Below are positions 48,091 through 56,999 of a stretch of DNA of 64,000 nucleotides, in pieces. The stretch spans positions 1 through 64,000 of the forward strand of contig NZ_JBASCU010000011.1 in the NCBI RefSeq assembly GCF_049651805.1. The letters are read 5' to 3'. The translations under genes were made by a program, and so were the position numbers. The stretch comes from Pseudolysinimonas_A sp049651805. Lineage in GTDB: Bacteria; Actinomycetota; Actinomycetes; Actinomycetales; Microbacteriaceae. A model generated the notes under the pieces. That model saw nothing but the letters and a program-made list of their open reading frames with translations, was not told where the DNA came from and made no database searches. How positions within the stretch are numbered: position 1 is the stretch's first letter; every line of letters begins with the position of its first letter.

Positions 48091-48518
48091 GCGGGGGCCT
48101 CCACGGGCTCGACCTTGGCGAGTTCGGCGCGCACCCACCGGGGCACCGAGAACTCGAAGAAGAACGACAGCAGCGGGATGATGCCGCCGAGCGCGATGAA
48201 CAGGAACCGCCCGAACGACCAGCGGGTGAACCGCCAGAGCAGGAAGTCGAGCGCCAAGTAGAGCACATACAGCCAGCCGTGCGTGGTCAGAATCACGAGC
48301 GAGACATTGAGCGACCCGCGCTCTTCGATGAGGTCGCGCGGGGTGAGCCCGAAGCCGTAGGCGTCGGAATACTCGATGTCGACCAGGAAGCCGTAACGCG
48401 CCACCATCATCACGACGAGCAGCAGCAGGAAGAGGCCGGTGATGATCGCCGAAACGCGGAACAGCTTCAGAACGAGGCGGATGCGCGGGACGTCGGCAGC
48501 GCGAGGTCCGAGAGGCAT
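48087..48518 (-). CDS. DUF3817 membrane protein
   Basis: 143 aa with three or four membrane helices (FRVSAIITGLFLLLLVVMMV; VILTTHGWLYVLYLALDFLL; GRFLFIALGGIIPLLSFFFE). DUF3817 proteins are regularly encoded beside guaA in actinobacteria; the function is unknown. The ATG is 4 nt after the SURF1 stop. A TAGACT sequence overlapping that stop could act as a -10 box for a leaderless DUF3817-guaA message. Confidence 0.82.
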
Positions 48519-48522
48519 GCCC

Positions 48523-49290
48523 TCAGTCTACGGTCGCGTCTGCCAGCCCGGATTCGGCCTCGGCGCGCTCCACGGCATCCCGAACCAGGCGGTACCAGAG
48601 GTAGACCGCGAAGCCCGCGAAGAGCACCCACTCGACGGCATAGAACAGGTTGAGCCAGTTGAGCGTCACCTCGCGTTCGGGAGCGTCGGCGCGGATCGGG
48701 TCGAGCCCGGGGATGGGCTCGGTCAGCACCAGGTAGCCGCCGTAGACCGGCCCGGGCTCAGCCCAGAGGTTCACCAGCTCGGCGACCGAGAGGGCGCTGC
48801 GCTTCCCCGCCTCGAAGTCGGAGGACTGCGGTGGCTCGCTCGGCAGATACCGGCCGACCCACTCGGTGCGGTCGAGGTCGGATGCCGCGGAGTCTGCGTC
48901 TGACGACCAGCCCAGTGCGACGGCAAGCGACACCCCGTCGTCGGTGACGAGGTGCCCAACGAGCCAGGTGCCCCGATCGGCGCCGCCGTTGCTGCGATCG
49001 GTCAGCGCCACCATGTCGCCGGGCACGAACTCGCCCGACACCGTGACGGTGCGACCCTGTTGGGCATCCGTCACCCCGCTGCCCGGCTCGGCGATTTGTT
49101 CCAGCGGAACGGTGGTCTCGGTGTCGATCTCGACGACCTGCACGTTGTCGACGCTGCGGTCGAGTTGCCACTGCCCGAGCGCGGCGAACGCGGCGGCGAT
49201 CGCGAGCGACAGCAGGAGCGCGGCGATCCAGCGGGGCGTGCGTGCCATCGCCCAAAAGCGCGACGACAGGGATGTCGGCGTGGTGCTCAA
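48523..49290 (-). CDS. SURF1-family cytochrome oxidase assembly protein
   Basis: 255 aa. One N-terminal and one C-terminal membrane helix (RWIAALLLSLAIAAAFAALG and WVLFAGFAVYLWYRLV) flank an extracytoplasmic domain, the SURF1 topology. GQWQLDRS near the start is the family motif. SURF1 proteins assist haem insertion into cytochrome c oxidase. The TTG at 49288-49290 overlaps the antiporter stop (TTGA) and is used here; an ATG 14 codons later (MARTPRWIAALLL) is a good alternative. Confidence 0.85.
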   Translation of the reverse strand: MSTTPTSLSSRFWAMARTPRWIAALLLSLAIAAAFAALGQWQLDRSVDNVQVVEIDTETTVPLEQIAEPGSGVTDAQQGRTVTVSGEFVPGDMVALTDRSNGGADRGTWLVGHLVTDDGVSLAVALGWSSDADSAASDLDRTEWVGRYLPSEPPQSSDFEAGKRSALSVAELVNLWAEPGPVYGGYLVLTEPIPGLDPIRADAPEREVTLNWLNLFYAVEWVLFAGFAVYLWYRLVRDAVERAEAESGLADATVD

Positions 49291-50654
49291 TACTCGGGAT
49301 CCCTCTCGCGCTGGGGTGTTGTCTCATCGTCGGGGCTCGGCTCGGGTTCGGTGAGTTCGCCGGCGGCGACCTCGACAGCCACCTCATCGTCGTCGATGCC
49401 GCCGGCCATCGCCAGTTCGGCCAGCGCGAACTCTCGGTCGCGCTCCTCATCGACCCTCCGCGCGCGCCGCGCGGCCGGGCCCAGAGAGCCGATCCGCTCC
49501 GAGTTGACCGCGAGCACCGGACCGATGATCGCCATCGAGAGCACGTAGAGGCCGGCGAACGGGGTGAGCCGCGGATCGAGCCCGGCGGCGGCGGCGAGCG
49601 TCGCCAGGATGAGGGTGAACTCGCCGCGGTTGTGCAGCATCGTCGACACGTTGAGCCCCTGCGCCGGGGTCAGACCGTTCAGCTTGGCGATCAACTGCCC
49701 GCCCGCAGTGTTGACGATCAGGGTCATCACGACCGCGACGGCGACGGGCGCGACGACCTCGCCAAACGTCGACGGATCGAGGGCGAGCCCGAAGTTGAGA
49801 AAGAAGAACGCCGCGAACACGTCGCGCAACGGCATGGTGAGCGCCTCGATGCGGGCCTTGTAGCGGGTCGCACCGAGCACCAGACCGACGAGGAACGCGC
49901 CGATCGCATCCGACACCCCGAGCAGTTCGCCGAGCCCGCCGAAACCGAGCGCCAGACCGAAGAAGGCGATCGTGAACAGTTCGTCGTCACGTGTGCCGAC
50001 GAGGCGCGAGATCAGCCGGCCACCGTAACGAGCGATCGCGAACATCGCGATCAAGAAGGTAAACGCCGTCGCCAACTGGATGACGATCGGCCAGACCTCG
50101 GTTTCGCCGCTGAGCACGACCGAGACGATCGCGAGGTAGACCGCGATGAAGACATCCTCGACGACAGCGATGCCGAGCACGACCGGGGTCTCCTTGTTCG
50201 CCAGCCGCCGCAACTCGATCAGCAGCTTCGTGATGATCGCGCTCGACGACATCGCCGTCATGCCCGCGATGATCAGCGCCTCGCGCGCCCCCCAGCCGAC
50301 AAGCCACCCGAACACGAAGCCGGTGATCATGTTGATCGCAATGCGCGAGCCACCCGAGATGAGCAGGCGTTTCGCGTTGCCGAAGAACTCCTCGGTGTCG
50401 AACTCGAGGCCGAGCGAGAACAGCAGGAAGATCAGCCCGAAGACCGCGATCAGTTCGACGTCGGCAGGCTCGAAATTGAGGAACGGGATCCACTCGAAGT
50501 TCGGGCTCGCGATGAGTCCGACGAACATGTAGATGGGGATCGCCGGCAAGCCGATGCGCTTGCCGAGACGTCCGAGGCCGTAGGCGAGAACGAAGAGAAC
50601 GCCGAGGGTGAGAAGTTCGACGCCGAGATCGTCGGTGTGCACGGCCAGGTGCAC
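49287..50654 (-). CDS. CPA2-family K+/H+ antiporter (KhtU-like)
   Basis: 455 aa with about 12-13 membrane helices of the Na+/H+ exchanger fold (GLIFLLFSLGLEFDTEEFF; AMSSSAIITKLL; GIAVVEDVFIAVYLA; NRGEFTLILATLA). The acidic C-terminal tail of about 70 residues is cytoplasmic. It follows a TrkA-C regulatory protein by 1 nt, the khtT-khtU arrangement of K+/H+ antiporters. It probably exports K+ for pH or osmotic control. Confidence 0.88.
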   Translation of the reverse strand: MHLAVHTDDLGVELLTLGVLFVLAYGLGRLGKRIGLPAIPIYMFVGLIASPNFEWIPFLNFEPADVELIAVFGLIFLLFSLGLEFDTEEFFGNAKRLLISGGSRIAINMITGFVFGWLVGWGAREALIIAGMTAMSSSAIITKLLIELRRLANKETPVVLGIAVVEDVFIAVYLAIVSVVLSGETEVWPIVIQLATAFTFLIAMFAIARYGGRLISRLVGTRDDELFTIAFFGLALGFGGLGELLGVSDAIGAFLVGLVLGATRYKARIEALTMPLRDVFAAFFFLNFGLALDPSTFGEVVAPVAVAVVMTLIVNTAGGQLIAKLNGLTPAQGLNVSTMLHNRGEFTLILATLAAAAGLDPRLTPFAGLYVLSMAIIGPVLAVNSERIGSLGPAARRARRVDEERDREFALAELAMAGGIDDDEVAVEVAAGELTEPEPSPDDETTPQRERDPEY

Positions 50655-50655
50655 G

Positions 50656-51186
50656 TCAGGCTCCTGGCGGCGCGGCGTGCTCCGCGGAGGCCTTGGTGAA
50701 CTCCCCCGTGCGGAAGAACTGGAAGGCCTTGGCGACTTTCTCGGGTGCTCCGGCGACGACGAGGGTGTCGCCCGGGAAGACCTTGAAGTCGCCGTCCGGG
50801 GCCGGGTTCGCCGACTCGCCGCGCACGACCGCGACGACGGTCACCCCCGGAAGGCCCTTGGTGGTGAGCGACCCGAGCTGCTGCCCGGCGATGTGGTGGT
50901 CGTAGTCGACGGGGAACCAGTCGATGCTCAGGCCGGGGATCTGGTCCATGCCCGAAAGCGACTCGGTGATGCGGGTGCCGCCGAGCAGCTCGGCGAGGGT
51001 GTGGGCCTCGTCTTCATCCAGCCGCAGCGACACCTTGCGCGCGTCGCCGTCTTCGGCATCCGCGAAGGTGATCAGGTCGCTGTGCCCCGACCGGTGGGTG
51101 ATCACCCCGACTTTGCCGCCGTCATCCGTGACGAAGGTGTGCAGCACCCCGACCCCGGGGAGCTTGACCCGCCTGACATCGACCAT
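50656..51186 (-). CDS. TrkA-C domain regulatory subunit of the antiporter (KhtT-like)
   Basis: 176 aa. An N-terminal KhtT-type domain (VRRVKLPGVGVLHTFVTDDG) is followed by a TrkA-C (RCK_C) domain, about 80-160, with GLPGVTVVAVVRGES and FPGDTLVVAGAPEKV. Such subunits gate the partner antiporter in response to nucleotide ligands such as c-di-AMP. The start ATG has a TAGACT box 6 nt upstream and no ribosome site. Confidence 0.87.
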   Translation of the reverse strand: MVDVRRVKLPGVGVLHTFVTDDGGKVGVITHRSGHSDLITFADAEDGDARKVSLRLDEDEAHTLAELLGGTRITESLSGMDQIPGLSIDWFPVDYDHHIAGQQLGSLTTKGLPGVTVVAVVRGESANPAPDGDFKVFPGDTLVVAGAPEKVAKAFQFFRTGEFTKASAEHAAPPGA

Positions 51187-51192
51187 GGGTCG

Positions 51193-51198
51193 AGTCTA
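51193..51198 (-). promoter_or_regulatory. -10 box of the leaderless khtT-like transcript
   Basis: TAGACT (minus strand) lies 6 nt before the ATG at 51186, inside the 24-bp gap after glpD. Confidence 0.5.
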
Positions 51199-51210
51199 CG
51201 AGCGTGGGGG

Positions 51211-52932
51211 TCAGACCGGGTCGGGCGCCTCGAGCCGTACGCGGTCGGCCGCGACGTCATCGGGCTGCTCCTGACTCGCCCGTTCGGCCTCGACCCGCTT
51301 CTCATACAGCGCCACTTCTCGGTCGATACGCGCGGCATCCCAGCCGAGCGCTTCGCCCATCAGCGCGGCCGCAACGGGAGCCGCCGCGATGCCCCGGTCC
51401 CACGCCTCGATCGAGATGCGCGTGCGGCGGGCGAGCACGTCATCCAGATGCAGGGCACCCTCGTGCGTCGCGGCGTAGACGACCTCCGCGCCGATGTAGT
51501 CGTCGGCGCCGGGCAGCGGATCGGCGAGCTCGGGGCGGGCACGAATCATGTCGAGCAGCTCGTCGGTCATCACGCCGTAGCGGTTCAGCAGGTGTTCGAC
51601 CCGCACCCGGTGCACCCCGTAGGCGCTCGCGATCTTGTGGCGCTTGTTCCATGCCGCCTCGTAGCCTTCCGCGCCGAGCAGGCCGATGTTCTCGGTGACG
51701 CTGTCACTGATCGCGCCGTCGAGCGCGCGCACGGCTTCGTCGACGGCATCCTTCGCCATCACGCGGTAGGTGGTCCACTTGCCGCCCGCCACCACCACGA
51801 GCCCCGGCACGCTGTGCGCCACGATGTGCTCGCGGCTGAGCTTGCTGGTCTCGTCGCTCTCGCCGGCGAGCAGCGGACGCAACCCGGCGAACACGCCCTC
51901 GACATCGTCGCGGGTGAGCTTCGTCGCGAGCACCGAGTTGACGTGGCCCAACAGGTAGTCGATGTCGGCCGCCGTCGCCGCCGGATGCGCCTTGTCGAGA
52001 TCCCAGGTCGTGTCGGTCGTGCCGATGAGCCAGTGCCGGCCCCACGGGATGACGAAGAGCACGCTCTTCTCGGTGCGCAACAGCAGCCCGAGCTTGCTCT
52101 GGAACCGGTCGCGCGGCACGACGAGGTGGATGCCCTTGCTCGCGCGCACCTTGAACTGCCCGCGCTCGCCGACCATGGCCTGGGTGTCATCGGTCCAGAC
52201 GCCGGTTGCGTTGACGACCTGCTTCGCGAGAATCTCGAACTCCTCGCCGGTCTCTTTGTCTTTCGCCTTCACGCCGGTGACCCGCTGCCCCACCTTGAGG
52301 AAGCCGATCACCTCGACCCGGCTCGCCGCGTGAGCGCCGTAGAAACTCGCCGTGCGGGCCAGCGTGGCGACGTAGCGCGCGTCATCCACCTGGGCGTCGT
52401 AGTAGGTGAGGCCGCCCGTGAAGGCGTCGGGATGCAGGCTCGGGGCTGCCCGCAGTAGCTGACGCTTCGTGAGATGGCGGTGGTGCGGAACACCCGGGGG
52501 CCGCAGGCCGGTGTACGAGAACGCGTCGTAGAGCAGCATCCCGGCGCCCACGTACGCACGCTCGAACACGCCCTTCGTGAGCGGGTAGAGGAAGCGCACC
52601 GGCTTCACCAGGTGCGGAGCGAGCCGCTGCAGCAGCAGGCCGCGTTCGATGAGGGCCTCGCGCACGAGGCGGAAGTCGAGTTGCTCGAGGTAGCGGATGC
52701 CGCCGTGCACCAGCTTGCTGCTTCGGCTACTCGTGCCCGAGGCCCAGTCGCGGGCCTCGAGGATGCCGGTGCGCAGACCGCGCGTCACCGCGTCGAGCGC
52801 CGCACCCGTGCCGACGATGCCGCCGCCGATCACCAGGATGTCGAGCTCCTTGGCCCGCATGTTGGCGATCGCGGAGGCGCGTTCCTCGGGCCCGAGGCGA
52901 TTGGATCGGGTGACGGTCTTTCGGGGAACCAT
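51211..52932 (-). CDS. glpD: Glycerol-3-phosphate dehydrogenase (FAD-dependent)
   Basis: 573 aa. The FAD-binding motif DILVIGGGIVGTGAALDA is followed by SSRSSKLVHGGIRYLEQ, the NATGVWTDD segment and GGKWTTYR, all GlpD hallmarks. It oxidises sn-glycerol 3-phosphate to DHAP at the membrane and passes electrons to the quinone pool. The ATG at 52930-52932 follows AAGG with good spacing; a TTG 6 nt earlier would overlap the guaB3 stop. It is encoded 2 nt after guaB3, an unexpected pairing. Confidence 0.93.
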   Translation of the reverse strand: MVPRKTVTRSNRLGPEERASAIANMRAKELDILVIGGGIVGTGAALDAVTRGLRTGILEARDWASGTSSRSSKLVHGGIRYLEQLDFRLVREALIERGLLLQRLAPHLVKPVRFLYPLTKGVFERAYVGAGMLLYDAFSYTGLRPPGVPHHRHLTKRQLLRAAPSLHPDAFTGGLTYYDAQVDDARYVATLARTASFYGAHAASRVEVIGFLKVGQRVTGVKAKDKETGEEFEILAKQVVNATGVWTDDTQAMVGERGQFKVRASKGIHLVVPRDRFQSKLGLLLRTEKSVLFVIPWGRHWLIGTTDTTWDLDKAHPAATAADIDYLLGHVNSVLATKLTRDDVEGVFAGLRPLLAGESDETSKLSREHIVAHSVPGLVVVAGGKWTTYRVMAKDAVDEAVRALDGAISDSVTENIGLLGAEGYEAAWNKRHKIASAYGVHRVRVEHLLNRYGVMTDELLDMIRARPELADPLPGADDYIGAEVVYAATHEGALHLDDVLARRTRISIEAWDRGIAAAPVAAALMGEALGWDAARIDREVALYEKRVEAERASQEQPDDVAADRVRLEAPDPV

Positions 52933-52934
52933 GC

Positions 52935-54056
52935 TCAACCTTGGTGGTAGGGGGCGATGACGACCTCGACCCGTTGGAATTCCTTCAGGTCGGAGTACCC
53001 TGTCGTGGCCATCGAACGCCGCAGCGCCCCGATGAGGTTCATGCGGCCGTCGGCGGTGTCGGCGGGGCCGAACAGCAGCTTCTCGAGCGGCGCGACCGTT
53101 CCGACCTCAACCCGGTGCCCGCGCGGCAGCTCCGGATGCCGGGCCTCCGACCCCCAGTGCCAGCCGCCGCCCGGCGCCTCCGCCGTGCGGGCGAGGGTCG
53201 AGCCGAGCATGACGGCGTCGGCACCCACCGAGATCGCCTTCACGATGTCGCCGCTCGTGCCGAGGCCGCCGTCGGCGATGACATGCACGTAGCGTCCACC
53301 CGACTCGTCGAGGTAGTCGCGGCGCGCCCCCGCGACATCCGCCACCGCCGTCGCCATCGGGGCGTGGATGCCGAGGCTGCTGCGGGTCGTGCTCGCGGCA
53401 CCGCCCCCGAAACCGACGAGCACACCGGCGGCGCCCGTGCGCATGAGGTGAAGCGCTGCCGTGTAAGTGCTGGCGCCGCCCACGATGACCGGCACGTCGA
53501 GTTCGTAGATGAACTTCTTGAGGTTCAGCGGTTCGACGCCCTTGCTCACGTGCTCAGCCGACACCGTCGTGCCACGGATCACGAAGAGGTCGACGCCGGC
53601 GTCGATGACGGTCTTGTAGTGCTCCTGCGTGAGCTGGGGGCTGAGCGCGGCGGCGACCGGAACGCCGGCCGCCCGGATCTCGGCGATGCGCTCCTTCAGC
53701 AGGTTGGGCTTGATGGGCTCGGCGTAGATCTCCTGGAGTCGCTTCGTCGCGCCCTCCGCCTTGAGACCGCGGATCTCCTTCAGAATCTTGTCGGCATCCT
53801 CGTATCGGGTCCAGACCCCCTCGAGGTCGAGCACGCCCAGGCCGCCGAGCTTGCCGATCGCGATCGCCGTCGCCGGGCTCACCACGGAATCCATCGGCGC
53901 CGCCAGCACCGGGATGTCGAAGGTGAACGCGTCGATCGTCCACGAGACGCTCACGTCGTGCGGATCGCGGGTGCGCCGACTCGGCACCACCGCGATGTCG
54001 TCGAACGCGTAGGCCCGCCTGGCGCGCTTGGCCCGCCCGATCTCGATGTCGCTCAC
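52935..54056 (-). CDS. guaB3: GuaB3-type IMP dehydrogenase-related protein
   Basis: 373 aa IMPDH/GMPR-fold barrel without CBS domains. It has VPVIVGGASTYTAALHLM, HVIADGGLGTSGDIVKA and NLIGALRRSMATTGYSDLKEFQ. At the catalytic loop, where IMPDH has a Cys (GSICTTR), this protein has GGGAASTTRSSLGI with no Cys. Actinobacterial GuaB3 proteins share this, by recollection of the mycobacterial homologue. The reaction is therefore uncertain. A true guaB lies just upstream. The GTG start has a TAGGCT box 6 nt before it. Confidence 0.9.
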   Translation of the reverse strand: MSDIEIGRAKRARRAYAFDDIAVVPSRRTRDPHDVSVSWTIDAFTFDIPVLAAPMDSVVSPATAIAIGKLGGLGVLDLEGVWTRYEDADKILKEIRGLKAEGATKRLQEIYAEPIKPNLLKERIAEIRAAGVPVAAALSPQLTQEHYKTVIDAGVDLFVIRGTTVSAEHVSKGVEPLNLKKFIYELDVPVIVGGASTYTAALHLMRTGAAGVLVGFGGGAASTTRSSLGIHAPMATAVADVAGARRDYLDESGGRYVHVIADGGLGTSGDIVKAISVGADAVMLGSTLARTAEAPGGGWHWGSEARHPELPRGHRVEVGTVAPLEKLLFGPADTADGRMNLIGALRRSMATTGYSDLKEFQRVEVVIAPYHQG

Positions 54057-54062
54057 CCGTCG

Positions 54063-54068
54063 AGCCTA
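54063..54068 (-). promoter_or_regulatory. -10 box of the leaderless guaB3-glpD transcript
   Basis: TAGGCT (minus strand) is 6 nt before the GTG at 54056. Confidence 0.5.
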
Positions 54069-54073
54069 CTTTC

Positions 54074-54122
54074 TCCCGCCATAGAGGGTTCTACGACGCT
54101 CGGGACCCCCGCGCGCGCGGTT
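54074..54122 (-). repeat. Composite intergenic hairpin element, copy C (inverted)
   Basis: Read on the minus strand it aligns with copy B along most of its length, sharing CCCGAGCGTC and AGAACCCTCTATGGCG. It contains the stop codon and last ten codons of the AbiEi-like gene, so the coding tail EPRARGSRAS comes from the repeat. Confidence 0.7.
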
Positions 54123-55095
54123 CCGTCGTGACGAAACGCCTTCCCTCGAGCGAGAGCCGCCCCCGCGGAATCCCCGCATCGCTCAGAATCCGGGCGAGCA
54201 GCAGCGGGTTGCGCACCTCGTCGGTGACGAGGCGAAGCACTCCGGACACCAGCCGCCGCAGGCGATCCTCCCGGCGCTTCTCACGCCACACCACCGCAGA
54301 CGGATCGCCTCCCGTGTACTCATCGCGCGTGTACTTGACCTTGCCGTCGAACTCCCCCGCGACATCGACCGATTCCCAGTAGTAGTCGGACTCCATCCCG
54401 CCCTCGTCGTCTTGCCACCCGCGCTGCAGCTGAGGGGTCTCGAAGCCGAGCGCATGGATGGCTGCGCGCCCTTCGCTCTCGCCCACGGAATCCGACAGCG
54501 ACGTCGAGAACGCAAGAACACGAGCAAGCGCCGCCGAGCCGCGCGCGAAGGCGGCGCGGTCGAGCTCTGCCCAGAGTTCCTCGAGCCGGATCGCATCCGG
54601 GTCGCGTCGCCACTGCACGCGGTCGGCGATCGCGACGCCACGTCCAAAGCTCGTCGTGCGCGCGTGATCGAGTACGGTGCGCGCCAACCCGGTGACCGGG
54701 ATGCCGTCGACGTCGAATCGCTCGGCGCGGTCGAATGACACGCACGAGCGTCTGACACCCGGCTCGCTGGAGCCACCGCCGGGGTACGGCACGAGCAAGC
54801 TGACGTCGGAGCGATCTCGGGCGGCATACGGCAGCCCCCAGATCGCGGCGGCAGAGGTGCCCGCGACGAGGAACTCGCCGCGAACCCGTCGAATCGTCGC
54901 GCGGATGGTGAGGATGTGGCGCTCGCCGGGCTCGAGGGCGTCCCAGACCTCGCGCAGACAATAGGAGCCACGCCGAACTCGCACGAGGTGCCCGCGACGA
55001 CAGGCATCCCGAAGCGCACGCCCGGAACCTCCCGCCGACTCGGCCTCGTCGACATGGATCAGAACGTCGGGTACGGCTGATGTCAGGGTCTTCAT
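54091..55095 (-). CDS. AbiEi-like N-terminal HTH protein with a C-terminal nuclease-like domain
   Basis: 334 aa. The N-terminal part (about 25-50, GGSGRALRDACRRGHLVRVRRGSYCL) matches the winged helix of AbiEi-type antitoxins. The centre carries a transcriptional-regulator-like AbiEi segment (GTSAAAIWGLPYAA; DGIPVTGLARTVLD). The C-terminal part (about 245-290) has an E...D..FDGK.KY...KRREDRLRRL pattern resembling DUF559/PD-(D/E)XK nucleases. No AbiEii-type toxin is adjacent. It is an orphan located between inverted repeat copies B and C. Role unknown. Confidence 0.68.
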   Translation of the reverse strand: MKTLTSAVPDVLIHVDEAESAGGSGRALRDACRRGHLVRVRRGSYCLREVWDALEPGERHILTIRATIRRVRGEFLVAGTSAAAIWGLPYAARDRSDVSLLVPYPGGGSSEPGVRRSCVSFDRAERFDVDGIPVTGLARTVLDHARTTSFGRGVAIADRVQWRRDPDAIRLEELWAELDRAAFARGSAALARVLAFSTSLSDSVGESEGRAAIHALGFETPQLQRGWQDDEGGMESDYYWESVDVAGEFDGKVKYTRDEYTGGDPSAVVWREKRREDRLRRLVSGVLRLVTDEVRNPLLLARILSDAGIPRGRLSLEGRRFVTTEPRARGSRAS

Positions 55096-55219
55096 GGCAC
55101 CAAGATCGCCCGTCAGCGATTATCACGCGGCGGCCGGGCCCACGTCCGTGAAATCGAGTTCGCGATTCGACGCGGTGGAGGAGCCGACGACCGCGCCGAC
55201 GGAACCCCTCGCGACCTCG

Positions 55220-55273
55220 CGGGGCCCCGCACGCGGGGTTCCCGAGCGTCACAGAACCCTCTATGGCGCGCGG
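55220..55273 (+). repeat. Composite intergenic hairpin element, copy B
   Basis: GGGGCCCCGCACGCGGGG followed by TTCCCGAGCGTCACAGAACC and CTCTATGGCGCGCGG aligns with copy A at roughly four of five positions and shares CCCCGCACGCGGGG exactly. GGAACCCC (55201-55208) and GGGGTTCC (55235-55242) add an outer stem. It lies between the AbiEi-like gene promoter region and the guaB stop. Confidence 0.7.
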
Positions 55274-55281
55274 CTACGGCG

Positions 55282-56784
55282 CTACGAGGAGTAGTTGGGC
55301 GCCTCGACGGTCATCTGGATGTCGTGGGGGTGCGACTCTTTCAGGCCGGCGGGGGTGATGCGCACGAATTTGCCTCGGGCCTTCAGCTCGGGGATGGTGC
55401 GGGCTCCGACGTAGAACATCGATTGCCGCAGGCCGCCCATGAGCTGGTACACGGTCGCCGCCAACGAACCCCGATACGAGACCCGGCCCTCGATGCCCTC
55501 GGCGATGAGCTGGGCATCCGAGGGCACGTCGGCCTGGAAGTAGCGGTCGCGCGAGTACGGGGTCTTCTTGCCGCGGTCGCTCATCGCGCCGATCGAGCCC
55601 ATGCCGCGGTAGTTCTTGAACTGTTTGCCGTTGACGTAGACGAGGTCGCCGGGGCTCTCGTCGGTGCCGGCGAGCAGCGAGCCGAGCATGACGGTGTCGG
55701 CGCCCGCGACGAGGGCCTTCGCGATGTCGCCCGAGTACTGCAACCCGCCGTCGGCGATCACCGGGATGCCGGTCTCACGCGCCGCGAGCGACGCCTCGTA
55801 GACGGCGGTCACCTGCGGCACTCCGACTCCCGCGACGACGCGCGTCGTGCAGATCGAGCCCGGGCCCACGCCCACCTTGATCGCGTCGGCCCCCGCGTCG
55901 ATGAGCGACTGGGCACCGGAGCGGGTCGCGACGTTGCCGCCGATGATGTCGATGGCCGAGAAACCCGTGTCGCGCTTCAGGCGCCCGATGATCTCCAGCA
56001 CGCCCGCCGAGTCGCCGTTCGCCGTGTCGACGACGATCACGTCGACACCGGCATCCCGCAGCGCCCCCGCGCGGTCCCAGGCATCCCCGAAGAACCCGAT
56101 CGCCGCGCCGACCCGCAGCCGGCCCGCGTCATCCTTGGTCGCGTTGGGGTACTTCTCGCTCTTGTCGAAGTCCTTCACCGTGATGAGCCCCTGCAGGCGC
56201 CCGTCGGCATCGACGAGCGGCAGCTTCTCGATCTTGTGTTGCGCGAAGATGGCGACCGCGTCATCCGGGTCGATGCCCACCGGCGCCGTGATGAGTGGCA
56301 TCTTCGTCATCACGTCGCGCACGAGGGTCGAGGCCTTCTCGAACGGCGACACGAAACGCATGTCGCGGTTGGTGATGATGCCGACCAGCCGACCGTCGCC
56401 CTCGATGACCGGCAGACCCGACACCCGGAACTGCCCGCACAGCGCGTCGACCTCGGCGACCGTCGCGTCGGGCGTCGTCGTGACGGGGTTGGAGATCATC
56501 CCCGACTCGCTGCGCTTCACCTTGTCGACGTGGGTGGCCTGGTCCTCGATCGAGAGGTTGCGGTGCAGCACCCCGATGCCACCCTGACGCGCCATCGCGA
56601 TCGCCATACGCGACTCGGTGACGGTGTCCATCGCGCTCGACAGCAGCGGCGCGTACACCTCGATGCGCTTGGTGAGCCGGGATGCCGTCTCGGCTTCGCT
56701 GGGGATCACGTCGGTGTGGCCGGGCAGCAGCATGACGTCGTCGTAGGTGAGTCCGACGAATCCGAAGGGATCGGGCTGGTCCAT
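55282..56784 (-). CDS. guaB: IMP dehydrogenase
   Basis: 500 aa. Catalytic barrel with the active Cys in VGPGSICTTRVVAGVGVPQ, the IADGGLQYSGDIAKAL segment and the flap region RDRYFQADVPSD. Two CBS domains (about 95-210; VTTTPDATVAEVDAL; MTKMPLITAPVGIDPDDA) are inserted in the barrel. It converts IMP to XMP with NAD+, the first step to GMP. The ATG is preceded by GAGGACACC. A TATAAC -10-like sequence about 30 nt upstream suggests a short leader. Confidence 0.96.
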   Translation of the reverse strand: MDQPDPFGFVGLTYDDVMLLPGHTDVIPSEAETASRLTKRIEVYAPLLSSAMDTVTESRMAIAMARQGGIGVLHRNLSIEDQATHVDKVKRSESGMISNPVTTTPDATVAEVDALCGQFRVSGLPVIEGDGRLVGIITNRDMRFVSPFEKASTLVRDVMTKMPLITAPVGIDPDDAVAIFAQHKIEKLPLVDADGRLQGLITVKDFDKSEKYPNATKDDAGRLRVGAAIGFFGDAWDRAGALRDAGVDVIVVDTANGDSAGVLEIIGRLKRDTGFSAIDIIGGNVATRSGAQSLIDAGADAIKVGVGPGSICTTRVVAGVGVPQVTAVYEASLAARETGIPVIADGGLQYSGDIAKALVAGADTVMLGSLLAGTDESPGDLVYVNGKQFKNYRGMGSIGAMSDRGKKTPYSRDRYFQADVPSDAQLIAEGIEGRVSYRGSLAATVYQLMGGLRQSMFYVGARTIPELKARGKFVRITPAGLKESHPHDIQMTVEAPNYSS

Positions 56785-56943
56785 GGTGTCCTCGCAGAAC
56801 CGGAGTTATAAGGCAGGATGCGCACCTGGCTGCCGCGATGAAGCCCGGTACTCGATGTTAACGGCTTGGAGCCTCACGAATTCCGTTCCATACTGGGGCG
56901 AGCCCGAATGGCTGCCCGAAACACGAAGGCAACAATCCGCGGC

Positions 56944-56949
56944 TAGCGT
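56944..56949 (+). promoter_or_regulatory. Putative -10 box of livHMGF
   Basis: TAGCGT lies about 50 nt before the livH GTG, giving a short leader with a ribosome site. The rest of the 215-bp guaB-livH gap shows no further clear motif. Confidence 0.35.
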
Positions 56950-56999
56950 CAATGCAGACGCGCGTCTGGTTCGGACGCGCCGCCGAACCTGGAGGTCCC

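Noticed and set aside
56785..56999. Possible riboswitch (purine or amino-acid) in the guaB-livH gap
   Set aside because: No conserved riboswitch core or strong nested stems were seen; only a weak TATAAC and a TAGCGT box stand out.
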